NCBI GenBank assembly: GCA_038320345.1
Contig: JBBQED010000005.1
Location: 62,001 to 126,000 of the forward strand
DNA length: 64,000 nt
Source: JBBQED01 sp038320345
Lineage (GTDB): Bacteria > Bacteroidota > Bacteroidia > AKYH767-A > OLB10
Direction of reading: 5' to 3'
Part shown: positions 25,216 to 33,223 of the stretch, piece by piece
Position numbering within the stretch: position 1 is the first letter of the stretch
How the letters are laid out: each line of letters begins with the position of its first letter
Made by a program: the position numbers and the translations under genes
Notes under the pieces: model-generated
The model's input: the letters and a program-made list of their open reading frames with translations, nothing else
Databases searched by the model: none
Told to the model about the DNA's origin: nothing

Positions 25216-25896
25216 ATGCAACGAAAACTCATTGACAATATTCCTTTTATATCATACAGTAAAAAAACATTTGACCCATGTGAAATGGAAATTCGTAGTC
25301 AATTGTTTCTGGAATGGATGGATACACGTAGAACTGTTCGCGATATTTCAAGTAGACACATTCCTGAAAAGGTTATTGAAAGTATAATTCAAACTGCATC
25401 TACAGCTCCATCAGGAGCACACAAACAACCGTGGACATTTTGCGTGATAAAGGATCCTGAAGTAAAAAAACAAATAAGAGAAGCTGCCGAACAGGAGGAA
25501 AAAGAAAGTTACGAAAACAGAATGACCGAAGAATGGCTTAAAGATTTGGAGCCGATAGGTACAGATTGGCAAAAGCCTTTTTTGGAAATTGCTCCTTACC
25601 TTATCGTAGTTTTTAAAAGGAGTTATGAATTGGAAGATAACAATCATAAACATCAGAATTATTATGTGACCGAAAGTTGTGGTATCGCCTGTGGTTTTCT
25701 TTTAGCTGCCATCCATAATGCAGGGTTGGTGGCGTTAACACATACACCAAGTCCTATGAATTTCTTATCAAAAATTTTAAGACGTCCTGAAAATGAAAAG
25801 CCTTTTTTACTAATACCAATAGGATATCCTGCAGTGGAATGTTGGGTGCCAGATTTGCAAAGAAAAAGTATTTCTGAAGTATGTGTATGGATTTAA
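25216..25896 (+). CDS. iodotyrosine-deiodinase-like flavoprotein (nitroreductase superfamily)
   Basis: The 226-residue protein has FMN-binding motifs of the nitroreductase fold: RRTVRD (38-43), TAPSGAHKQPW (63-73), TPSPM, and a C-terminal LIPIGYP. Its closest recognisable relatives are iodotyrosine deiodinases. Glu95, Tyr99 and Lys120 stand in the same spacing (4 and 21 residues) as Glu157, Tyr161 and Lys182 of the human enzyme, which bind the amino-acid part of the substrate. The block RRPENEKPFLLIPIGYP also matches. Characterised bacterial homologues exist, including one from Haliscomenobacter. The predicted reaction is reductive dehalogenation of a halotyrosine. No signal peptide is seen, so it acts in the cytosol. 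ATG 25216 is preferred over TTG 25195. Confidence 0.78.
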   Translation: MQRKLIDNIPFISYSKKTFDPCEMEIRSQLFLEWMDTRRTVRDISSRHIPEKVIESIIQTASTAPSGAHKQPWTFCVIKDPEVKKQIREAAEQEEKESYENRMTEEWLKDLEPIGTDWQKPFLEIAPYLIVVFKRSYELEDNNHKHQNYYVTESCGIACGFLLAAIHNAGLVALTHTPSPMNFLSKILRRPENEKPFLLIPIGYPAVECWVPDLQRKSISEVCVWI

Positions 25897-25910
25897 GAAT
25901 TAGGTATCTA

Positions 25911-27818
25911 ATGAAACACACTAAAATTTATCTAAAAATTTTAGTGTGCTTTATATTTATTTATTTGAGTGCTACTATCATTTCATATGCGCAAGTACCA
26001 TCTATTATATGGGACAAAAATTATGGCGGTAGCGAATACGAAGAGTTTGACCAGATCAAGCAAACTTCTGATGGTGGATATATTTCTGGAGGCTGGTCGT
26101 ATTCGCCCATCAGTGGTGAGAAATCACAAGCCAATTGGGACATCAGTAATAACTCACCTGATTATTGGATTGTTAAGTCAGATGCTGCTGGTATTAAACA
26201 ATGGGACAAAAGATTTGGCGGTACTAGTATTGAAAACGGTGGTTACATCATACAAACATCAGATGGAGGATATCTTCTTGGGGGGACATCAGCATCTGGC
26301 ATTAATGGTGATAAATCGCAAGCATCAAAAGGCGCGTTTGATTATTGGATAGTAAAGCTGGACGCATTAGGAAATATACAATGGGAAAAAACTTTCGGAG
26401 GTACATCTAACGATTTTCTTTTTTCAATAATTCAAACTTCTGATGGTGGGTATCTGTTAGGAGGTTATTCTACATCTGGTATAGGTGCTGATAGAAGCGA
26501 AAATAGTAGAGGTAAAGATGATTATTGGATTTTGAAAACGGATCCAAATGGGATTAAGATGTGGGATAAAAGATTTGGTGGGTCGCTCGAAGATTGGGCC
26601 TATTCAGTGATACAAACTTCCGATGGAGGTTATCTTATTGGTGGCATATCAGTTTCGGGTGCTGGAGGCGATAAAACACAAGCGAATAGAGGATCGTCTT
26701 TTACTTCTGATATTTGGATTGTAAAAACGGATGCTTTGGGAAATAAGCTTTGGGATAAGAGATTTGGAACTGTTGATGATGAATGGTGTAATGTTGTGTT
26801 GCAAACTTCAGATGGGGGTTATGTCTTAGGGGGGTATTCCTCAGGTGGAAATAACGGAGACCGTACTGTTAATAGTCGAGGTACATGGGATTATTGGATC
26901 GTAAAAGTTGACGCTAGCGGCAATAAATTGTGGGATAAAAGATATGGAGGGAGTAATGATGATTTTTTGTATTCAATGCAGATTACTACTGATGGCGGAT
27001 TTATAATGGGAGGTTTTTCGCGGTCAGGATTAAATGGCGATAAGTCCCAAGTATCAAGAGGTGCTGATGATTATTGGATTATTAAAACGGACCCCATAGG
27101 AACTATAGAATGGGATAAGACAATGGGAGGTACAGAACCCGATTTGTTATTTAGTATTTCCCAAACTATTGATGGAGGTTATATATGTGGAGGCCATTCA
27201 TCTTCACCTATCAGCGGAGAAAAAACACAAGCTTTAGTAGGTGTCAATGATTATTGGATCGTAAAATTGAGTCCAATTACTCCTTTGCCTATCGAACTAA
27301 TATCATTTACAGGAAAAAATAGTGAGGATAATATTATCCTGATGTGGATTACTGCATCAGAATTAAATAACGATTATTTTACTTTAGAACGGAGTAAGGA
27401 TGGCAACATTTTTGAATCTATCGGAACAATGAATGGTGCGGGAACAAGCAATGAAACAGAAAATTATTTATTCATAGATACTAAACCGTTTTCGGGAATT
27501 AACTATTACCGATTAAAACAAACAGATTATAATGGAGAATCGAAAAATTCAAAAATAATTGCCTTGCAAAATTCTCCCGCTGAATTTTCTGGACTTGTTA
27601 TTTCACCAAATCCTGCAAATACTTCTATCACTCTAATCTATTCAAATTGGAATGAAAATGATGAAGTACAAATTCTTAATGCACTTGGCGAAATAATAGT
27701 TAGCATAAGCAATCAAAAAGAAATCGATAGTTCAGTGCTGCCGAACGGAATCTATTTTGTACACGTGGAAACTAATCACAAAACTATCTTGAACCAAAAA
27801 TTAATAATTCAACATTGA
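25911..27818 (+). CDS. secreted seven-repeat beta-propeller-like protein with T9SS tail
   Basis: The 635-residue protein has a signal peptide (about 1-27, ending ISYAQ). Seven tandem repeats of about 61 residues follow (nucleotides about 26000-27280), each built from WDKRFGG, QTSDGGYLLGG, GDKSQA and DYWIVKTDALG. Seven copies fit a seven-bladed propeller. A beta-sandwich-like segment (about 465-550: IELISFTGKNSEDNIIL, FTLERSKDG, NYYRLKQTDYNGE) leads to a T9SS sorting tail (about 560-635: ISPNPANTSITL, LPNGIYFVHVE, NQKLIIQ). It is surface-exposed or released. The ATG at 25911 gives the signal peptide; the frame begins at 25881 inside the previous gene. Confidence 0.8.
   Translation: MKHTKIYLKILVCFIFIYLSATIISYAQVPSIIWDKNYGGSEYEEFDQIKQTSDGGYISGGWSYSPISGEKSQANWDISNNSPDYWIVKSDAAGIKQWDKRFGGTSIENGGYIIQTSDGGYLLGGTSASGINGDKSQASKGAFDYWIVKLDALGNIQWEKTFGGTSNDFLFSIIQTSDGGYLLGGYSTSGIGADRSENSRGKDDYWILKTDPNGIKMWDKRFGGSLEDWAYSVIQTSDGGYLIGGISVSGAGGDKTQANRGSSFTSDIWIVKTDALGNKLWDKRFGTVDDEWCNVVLQTSDGGYVLGGYSSGGNNGDRTVNSRGTWDYWIVKVDASGNKLWDKRYGGSNDDFLYSMQITTDGGFIMGGFSRSGLNGDKSQVSRGADDYWIIKTDPIGTIEWDKTMGGTEPDLLFSISQTIDGGYICGGHSSSPISGEKTQALVGVNDYWIVKLSPITPLPIELISFTGKNSEDNIILMWITASELNNDYFTLERSKDGNIFESIGTMNGAGTSNETENYLFIDTKPFSGINYYRLKQTDYNGESKNSKIIALQNSPAEFSGLVISPNPANTSITLIYSNWNENDEVQILNALGEIIVSISNQKEIDSSVLPNGIYFVHVETNHKTILNQKLIIQH
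25917..25948 (+). promoter_or_regulatory. 13-bp perfect inverted repeat over the start of the propeller gene
   Basis: CACACTAAAATTT (25917-25929) and AAATTTTAGTGTG (25936-25948) are perfect complements around a 6-base loop, beginning 6 bases after the A of the ATG. In RNA this would form a stable hairpin right behind the start codon. It is followed by CTTTATATTTATTT, so it may also end transcripts of the flavoprotein gene. Confidence 0.5.
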
Positions 27819-27823
27819 TACCA

Positions 27824-28747
27824 ATGAAAATACAGTTGTACCTTTTTTTACTGCTTATTACCATTCAAATTCAGGGTAGATCACAAGGTTGTAGTGATGC
27901 AGGTTTTTGCACCATTGGAAGTATGCAACACCAAGTGGATGGAAATGATACTACACTACATCAAAGTTTATCAGTTATTCTTACCAATGGAATTGGCGAT
28001 GAAGGTGTATATGTTTTTACTCCTGCTGTGCAATACGAAAATCAAATTAATAGGTATTTGTTAGTACAAGCGAAAATCACTGCCAATTATGCGTCAGGTA
28101 ATTTGGGAGATGTATCTGGTTTAGGTGATTTTTATCTTACGGGTTCTTATTCATTTATCAAAAATAAAAAATGGAGTAAAGTATTGACAGCAGCTTTAAA
28201 ATTACCATTGGATAATAGTAATTTGAAATTACAAGATAAATCATTGCCAATGGGATACCAGAGCAGCTTAGGAACGGTAGATTTTATTGCGGGATTTACA
28301 ATCAGAAGTAGTAGATGGATTTTTTCATTGGGTTATCAGCAACCATTAAATACTCCGAACGGTAATACTTTCTTACCCTCAGATTGGAATACCGCGGAAG
28401 CCAATAAATTCAGCCCAACTAATAAGTTTGATCGTAAAGCTGATGTCTTGCTAAAGGCTGGATACAAAATTAACGCTCTTGAAAATCTTCACTTCAACTT
28501 AGGGTTACTTGCGATCTATCATTTAGCGAATGATACTTATAATGATCTGAGTATAAGTGATGATCCGATAACATTAAAGGACTCAGATGGATTAACGCTC
28601 AATGGAACGTTGAATTTGGTTTATAAAATGAGTAGTAGATTTTCCCTCGGCTTAACTGCAGGTACACCACTGATTGTTAGGGATCTACGACCAGATGGAT
28701 TGACACGTGCTTGGGTCATTTCTCCAGAATTGATCTATAAATTTTAG
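27824..28747 (+). CDS. outer-membrane beta-barrel protein, unknown function
   Basis: The 307-residue protein has a signal peptide (about 1-21, ending GRSQG) and then CSDAGFCTIGSM, a short Cys pair seen at the start of some Bacteroidota barrels. The body alternates amphipathic strands (YLLVQAKITANYASGNLG, FYLTGSYSFIKNKKW, FIAGFTIRSSRWIFSLGYQQP) and ends in Phe (ELIYKF). It resembles transport-type barrels of 10-12 strands. The ATG lies 5 bases after the preceding T9SS gene's stop, so the two are one transcript. An earlier TTG at 27815 is less likely. Confidence 0.6.
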   Translation: MKIQLYLFLLLITIQIQGRSQGCSDAGFCTIGSMQHQVDGNDTTLHQSLSVILTNGIGDEGVYVFTPAVQYENQINRYLLVQAKITANYASGNLGDVSGLGDFYLTGSYSFIKNKKWSKVLTAALKLPLDNSNLKLQDKSLPMGYQSSLGTVDFIAGFTIRSSRWIFSLGYQQPLNTPNGNTFLPSDWNTAEANKFSPTNKFDRKADVLLKAGYKINALENLHFNLGLLAIYHLANDTYNDLSISDDPITLKDSDGLTLNGTLNLVYKMSSRFSLGLTAGTPLIVRDLRPDGLTRAWVISPELIYKF

Positions 28748-28829
28748 AATAATTTTTATTCTGTATCGCTGTAATGTTTAAAATTATAATTTTAAGCAAC
28801 TATCTCATCATGAATTAATAATTTTAAGA

Positions 28830-29408
28830 TTGAATCAAATTAATCCCTTTGAGTATGTGTCTATTCTCGTTTCCATTATTTTGGGCTTGGGAATTACACA
28901 ATTATTATCCTCTTTTTCAGATTTACTCTATAATTATAAAAAGGTAAAATTTTATTGGCCCCATACTATTTGGGTGATGTTCATTTTATTTTTGCACGTT
29001 CAGGATTGGTTTATCACCTATCAATTAAAAGACTTAACCGTTTGGTATTTGCCACAATTGCTTTTTGTATTGCTATATCCGATAATGCTTTTTACAACAG
29101 CTAAGATGTTGCTTCCAACAAATGATTCTGAGGAAAGATACAGTATGAAAATGTTTTATCAGAGTCAATTTCCAATAATTTTTATCTTGATGGCAATTAG
29201 TATATTTCTTTCCATTATGTTCAATATAATTTTATTAAATAGAAATTTAGTTGAACAATCAATGCTAATCCTATTTCTTCTTATTATGGTGGTGATGGTT
29301 ATTAAAAAACCAAAAACAGAATTGCTTCATCAAGGCATTGCAATATTACTCTTTGTTGCAACGATATTATCAATTCTATTAGAAGAAAATGCTTGGGTAA
29401 TAAAATAG
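28830..29408 (+). CDS. polytopic inner-membrane protein of unknown function
   Basis: The 192 residues contain about six hydrophobic helices: VSILVSIILGLGITQLL, HTIWVMFILFLHV, YLPQLLFVLLYPIMLF, FPIIFILMAISIFLSIMF, LILFLLIMVVMVI and GIAILLFVATILSILL. The N-terminal FEYVSILVSIILGLG is shared by uncharacterised bacterial membrane proteins, but no function is assigned. The start is probably TTG at 28830, the only sensible start before the first helix. Its end overlaps the broken T9SS tail that follows. Confidence 0.6.
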   Translation: MNQINPFEYVSILVSIILGLGITQLLSSFSDLLYNYKKVKFYWPHTIWVMFILFLHVQDWFITYQLKDLTVWYLPQLLFVLLYPIMLFTTAKMLLPTNDSEERYSMKMFYQSQFPIIFILMAISIFLSIMFNIILLNRNLVEQSMLILFLLIMVVMVIKKPKTELLHQGIAILLFVATILSILLEENAWVIK

Positions 29409-29656
29409 AGAAATCATTTAAATTTTCTCCTACTCCGAATCCATTTAAGGAGTCTGCGCAAATGATAATTTCTCCTGACTTTGGGAATTCAACGATTAAA
29501 ATTTATAGCCCTATTGGAAGTTTGAAAAGGGAGGAAAAGATAGTTAATCAAACAAATTATCTAATTAACCGCTAGAATTTGTCTAACGGAATTTATTTCA
29601 TTCAACTTATCAATGCTAATAAGCAAGTTACATACGGAAAGTTCCTTTTGGAGTAA
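29393..29656 (+). pseudogene. orphan T9SS sorting-domain remnant with internal stop
   Basis: One frame encodes a T9SS C-terminal domain: FSPTPNPFKESAQMII, STIKIYSPIG, then INR, a TAG stop at 29573-29575, and on in the same frame NLSNGIYFIQL and VTYGKFLLE to TAA at 29654. The last part is the end of a typical sorting tail. No cargo domain precedes it, and it starts inside the previous gene in another frame. It appears to be the end of a lost exported protein. Confidence 0.7.
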
Positions 29657-29765
29657 AAGCCTTTAGGCGCTTCATCTCACATAAATTACTAATAATAAAT
29701 GTTTTATACACTCTAGACTAGCCAGTTCTACGTGTAATTTTTTCTTTTTCTAACCCTTGAGGTTT

Positions 29766-29773
29766 TACATTTG
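29766..29773 (+). promoter_or_regulatory. -7 box TACATTTG of the AraC regulator gene
   Basis: TACATTTG followed by C fits the Bacteroidota -7 element and lies 86 bases before the ATG. No TTG is at the usual -33 distance. Confidence 0.4.
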
Positions 29774-29859
29774 CTATAGACTTTTAAGAACGCACTCCAG
29801 AAGAGTTTAGCTGGTTTACTTTCAAGAATGTCCTACTTCGGAGCATTCCTACTAGCATT

Positions 29860-30753
29860 ATGTTAAATATTTACGATTTTATTTGTTCAACTTCTAGTCA
29901 GGCCCAACAAGCAAAGTTTGGGAAAGGCGAAGAAGTATTTATAGATTACCGTTGCCCGATTACTGATGAGCAAGCACAGGTTTGGTCGCATAAGAATTTG
30001 CTGATGTTTGTCATGGAAGGCATTAAAGGATATGAAACATTTAACGGGTATCATGTTTCAGAAAAGCACCAGATACTTTTTGTTCGAAAAGGAGGATTTG
30101 TTTTGCATCAACATTTTGAAAAGCCATACCATGCTTTGGTTTTTATGTTTGATGATGATTTTGTAAAAGCATTTATGCAAGATTATCCTAGTTTATTAAA
30201 GTCATTCACTCACGCCGAAAATGATTTTATTGATCTACCAAATGTAATGCAACTCAAATCCTCTCCTTTTATTGAATCTATTTTTTTCACATCTAGAGAT
30301 TATTTAATGGAAGGGGATACTTACAGTTTGATTTCTTTGGAATTAAAACTGAAAGAGTTATTTGTCAATTTGCTTAAGGAAAAAAAGGATAATCCCTTTA
30401 ATTTTTACCTTTCCTATCTCGTTAGCGATGAATTAATATCGTTTATTAAGTTAGTTCGTGAAAACTATCAACGTAATTTCACAATGGAAGAGTTGGCAAA
30501 GACGACAGCTATGAGTGTCTCAACTTTTAAAAGAGTGTTTAAAGCGCATTTTGGTAAACCCCCTGGTAAATGGCTTCATGAACAGCGTATTTCAAAGGCC
30601 ACGGAATTACTTTCTAACCCTCAGATTTCTATTTCAGAAATTGCTTTTCAATTAGGGTATAGTGGGGTTGCTGCGTTTTCAAAAGCATTTAAGAATTCAA
30701 CGAGTATAAGACCAAGTGATTTCCTTAAAGCACATGCCACTGAACCGTATTAA
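29860..30753 (+). CDS. AraC-family transcriptional regulator
   Basis: This 297-residue protein has an N-terminal ligand or dimerisation domain (about 1-185; LLMFVMEGIKGYETFNGYHV, HQILFVRKGGFVLHQHF) and a C-terminal AraC pair of helix-turn-helix motifs (about 195-297: FTMEELAKTTAMSVSTFKRV, FKAHFGKPPGKWLHEQR, ISEIAFQLGYSGVAAFSKAF). The N-terminus resembles ExsA-type regulators that sense by protein contact. The next gene, a DUF4242 protein 95 bases on, is the likely target. No inducer can be read from the sequence. Confidence 0.87.
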   Translation: MLNIYDFICSTSSQAQQAKFGKGEEVFIDYRCPITDEQAQVWSHKNLLMFVMEGIKGYETFNGYHVSEKHQILFVRKGGFVLHQHFEKPYHALVFMFDDDFVKAFMQDYPSLLKSFTHAENDFIDLPNVMQLKSSPFIESIFFTSRDYLMEGDTYSLISLELKLKELFVNLLKEKKDNPFNFYLSYLVSDELISFIKLVRENYQRNFTMEELAKTTAMSVSTFKRVFKAHFGKPPGKWLHEQRISKATELLSNPQISISEIAFQLGYSGVAAFSKAFKNSTSIRPSDFLKAHATEPY

Positions 30754-30799
30754 CAAAAGTTTGACCTCTTTTAACTAACACCAATTTATTAGTAGTATC

Positions 30800-30807
30800 T
30801 AGTTTTG
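30800..30807 (+). promoter_or_regulatory. -7 box TAGTTTTG of the DUF4242 gene
   Basis: TAGTTTTG followed by C fits TAnnTTTG and lies 41 bases before the ATG. It gives the small gene its own start point, where the upstream AraC regulator could act. Confidence 0.4.
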
Positions 30808-30848
30808 CAGAATCAATTAATTATTTAATTCAAAAAAAATTAAAAACC

Positions 30849-31121
30849 ATGTCTAAATTCATTATTGAAAGAAACATTCCAAGTGTTGGAAGTTTAAATG
30901 CATTCGAAATGCAGGCTGCAGCGCACAAATCTAATGTAGCAATTAAGAATCTATCCCAGCCCGTACAATGGATTCAAAGTTATGTTACGAATGATAAATT
31001 GTATTGCGTTTATCTTGCTGATAGCAAAGATGCTGTACAAGAGCATGCTGATAAATCAGGATTTCCGGCTAACAGGATTGAAGTTGTAAAAACAATTATT
31101 GATCCTACAACCGGGGAATAA
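30849..31121 (+). CDS. DUF4242 domain protein
   Basis: The 90 residues form a single small alpha/beta (ferredoxin-like) domain: KFIIERNIPSVGSLNAFEMQ, VQWIQSYVTNDKLYCVYLA and QEHADKSGFPANRIEVV. This order matches DUF4242, whose members include a nickel-binding actinobacterial protein; most others have no known role. The His in QEHADKSGFP is conserved. It has its own -7 box and a strong terminator, so it is a single-gene unit under probable control of the AraC regulator upstream. Confidence 0.8.
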   Translation: MSKFIIERNIPSVGSLNAFEMQAAAHKSNVAIKNLSQPVQWIQSYVTNDKLYCVYLADSKDAVQEHADKSGFPANRIEVVKTIIDPTTGE

Positions 31122-31138
31122 TGCAGTTATTATTTTCT

Positions 31139-31180
31139 AAGGAGGAGGGTGTTATGTGGATTGCACCTTCTTCCTTATTT
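31139..31180 (+). terminator. terminator after the DUF4242 gene
   Basis: AAGGAGGAGGGTG (31139-31151) pairs with CACCTTCTTCCTT (31164-31176) over 13 bp with two G-U pairs and a 12-base loop, followed by ATTT. Confidence 0.75.
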
Positions 31181-31200
31181 AACTTCAAAATCGTATAAAA

Positions 31201-32391
31201 ATGAATAGAACAACCTTATTATTTATATTATTATTTTTTATTGCAGATATTACTGAAGCACAATGGACAAAAATATCTGCGGTTCCCAATGCAGATATTG
31301 TAGATTTGGTTGTTTATAATAATATCCTATATGCCGCCTCAAGTTCCAATCAAATATTTGTTAGCCAGGATAGTGGTGTGGTATGGAATACAATAGTAGT
31401 AAGTACAAATCCTATTGATATTACTTCAATAGTAATTTTCGACAATGTCATTTATGTAGGTACATTTAGTTATGGAGTATTTTATAGCACCGATAATGGT
31501 ATAAGTTGGCAAAATAATGGAATTCATCCTAGGTGGATCAATGAATTTGCAATCCATAATAGTGCTTTGTTGACTGCCACGCTAGGCAATGGTGTAGCAT
31601 TAAAGGGATTTAATTCAAACAATTGGACATATTTAAACGCTTCACTTCCAAATTATTCTATTAATGTTAACAGCATCATTAGTTCTACAAACGATATAAT
31701 AATTGCTGCAGGATCAAATGGCACATTTTACAGATATGATTTTAACAATAGTATATGGAATGAAGAGTATTATGATGGTGTACTGCATCCCGGACTACAG
31801 ATTAGCAAACTGATTAATATTGAGGATACTATTTTGGCGGTTAATTTTAATAGAATTATTAGAAGTAATGATGCAGGATTAACATGGTCTAATGATAACA
31901 TAGATACCCATAATGGATATAGCAGAACAATCTATCAAGGTCACTTACATCAGTACACGCTTACCAATATTATTCCAACAGGAACATGGATTCAACACCG
32001 AGATAATTATGCAGTCCTTGGAACGTCATGGGCAAGCAATGAAGAACTCTTGCCTACCGGATTTTCTTACGATATAGTGGAATACGATAACAAATTATTT
32101 TTAGGAAAGGACGATGGTTTGTATATGAAGAGTACAGTTTTGGGATTAGAAGAGCATAGTTCTAATAAGGAATATAAAATTTATCCAAACCCATCAACAG
32201 ACGGAATAATAAAACTATACAGTACTAGAAATATTATTGCTCTTAAAATATTCAATAGTATTGGTCAACTGATGCAAGCAACGTCCGTCAATGGTTTTCA
32301 TACGGAGACTGTTTTACCTAGTGGGATCTATTATTTTCAACTCACTTTTAGTGACAAAGTAGTTTCCTCTAAGGTTATTGTACTAAAATAA
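31201..32391 (+). CDS. secreted Asp-box repeat protein with T9SS tail
   Basis: The 396-residue protein has a signal peptide (about 1-20, ending ITEAQ). Repeats with Asp-box motifs (SxDxGxxW) follow: SQDSGVVWN, STDNGISWQN and SNDAGLTWSN. These are typical of sialidase-like or photosystem-II-stability-like propellers. The last 75 residues are a T9SS sorting tail (KIYPNPSTDGIIKLY, LPSGIYYFQLTF, SKVIVLK). No catalytic Arg triad of sialidases is apparent, so an enzyme role is not supported. It is a single gene behind a terminator, convergent with the cyclase gene. Confidence 0.75.
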   Translation: MNRTTLLFILLFFIADITEAQWTKISAVPNADIVDLVVYNNILYAASSSNQIFVSQDSGVVWNTIVVSTNPIDITSIVIFDNVIYVGTFSYGVFYSTDNGISWQNNGIHPRWINEFAIHNSALLTATLGNGVALKGFNSNNWTYLNASLPNYSINVNSIISSTNDIIIAAGSNGTFYRYDFNNSIWNEEYYDGVLHPGLQISKLINIEDTILAVNFNRIIRSNDAGLTWSNDNIDTHNGYSRTIYQGHLHQYTLTNIIPTGTWIQHRDNYAVLGTSWASNEELLPTGFSYDIVEYDNKLFLGKDDGLYMKSTVLGLEEHSSNKEYKIYPNPSTDGIIKLYSTRNIIALKIFNSIGQLMQATSVNGFHTETVLPSGIYYFQLTFSDKVVSSKVIVLK

Positions 32392-32467
32392 ATTATTGAA
32401 AGAATACTATTTGGAAGATAGGATTATAGTCTACAATAATAAGTGCAACCTTTAAGAATTTATTCAA

Positions 32468-33223
32468 TTACACACTTGTAATAGCAAACAATACCGGCCG
32501 TGATGGAGAAGCATCATTTACGAATGGAGCTACTTGTAAGTTTAAAAGATAAAGTCCATCGTTAATTTGATCCGGTATATAAACAAGTTCTGTGATGGTT
32601 GCATCAAAACGAGTTTTAGTGGGGTAATTCCAAAAGGCATGATGGGCGGAAAGTTTTCCTTCGTCTTGTTCACGATCTACTGAAGGAAGATCAATCAACA
32701 AATGCTTTACATTTCTTTCACATAAAAATTCAGCGGCTTCCTTGCTGAGATAGGGAGGATTAGTATTGGAATATGCTTTTTTTAATTTACTTTCCGGATT
32801 CGGTAGCGTACGAATCACTAATGCTTCCGTTCCTTCAGGTACAGATTTTTCCAATTGCCTCCTGCTGATGATTCCATCTTCTCCAACGGCTTCAGGTGTA
32901 ATTGTTATTAATCTCGCCAGACAAAAATATTCTTTCAGATGCTCATTCACCGAATAAATTTCCGGAGTTATATGTCCTACGCATTCGGTATGAGTTCCAT
33001 GTCCGTGCGGATTAAAAAAAATATTTCTGAAATTTACTGAGCCTCCTTGTTTTACTTCACCTATCCAGTTTTCTGATTTTACTGGTTCCATTCTCACAGG
33101 ATCAACATACCAAGCACTAACATGTCCGGGTCCGGCTTCCATAGGAATAGAGATATCGATAGGATGGTGGAGGTCGGCTTTGTAATTGCCGCTGCTATGT
33201 TTAATTTGTATTGGTAAACTCAT
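32468..33223 (-). CDS. cyclase-family metal hydrolase (kynurenine-formamidase-like)
   Basis: The 251-residue protein matches the cyclase/formamidase family: DISIPMEAGP near the N-terminus, the metal motif HGHGTHTECVGH, and LLIDLPSVDREQDEGKLSAHHAFW near the end. The family motif is HxGTHxDxPxH; here the Asp is Glu and the Pro is Val. Members hydrolyse formylkynurenine and other amides or have unknown substrates. It overlaps the end of hemW by 4 bases, so the two are co-translated, which gives no clear clue to its substrate. Confidence 0.72.
   Translation of the reverse strand: MSLPIQIKHSSGNYKADLHHPIDISIPMEAGPGHVSAWYVDPVRMEPVKSENWIGEVKQGGSVNFRNIFFNPHGHGTHTECVGHITPEIYSVNEHLKEYFCLARLITITPEAVGEDGIISRRQLEKSVPEGTEALVIRTLPNPESKLKKAYSNTNPPYLSKEAAEFLCERNVKHLLIDLPSVDREQDEGKLSAHHAFWNYPTKTRFDATITELVYIPDQINDGLYLLNLQVAPFVNDASPSRPVLFAITSV

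Noticed and set aside
26000..27280. Regular repeats that could look like a CRISPR-like or tandem DNA array
   Set aside because: The repeats are in frame, encode conserved WDK/DGGY/DYWIVK blades of a secreted protein, and vary in DNA sequence.
28746..28762. AGAATAA/TTATTCT 7-bp hairpin at the stop of the barrel gene
   Set aside because: The stem is short and purely AT-rich apart from one pair, so it is too weak to call a terminator.
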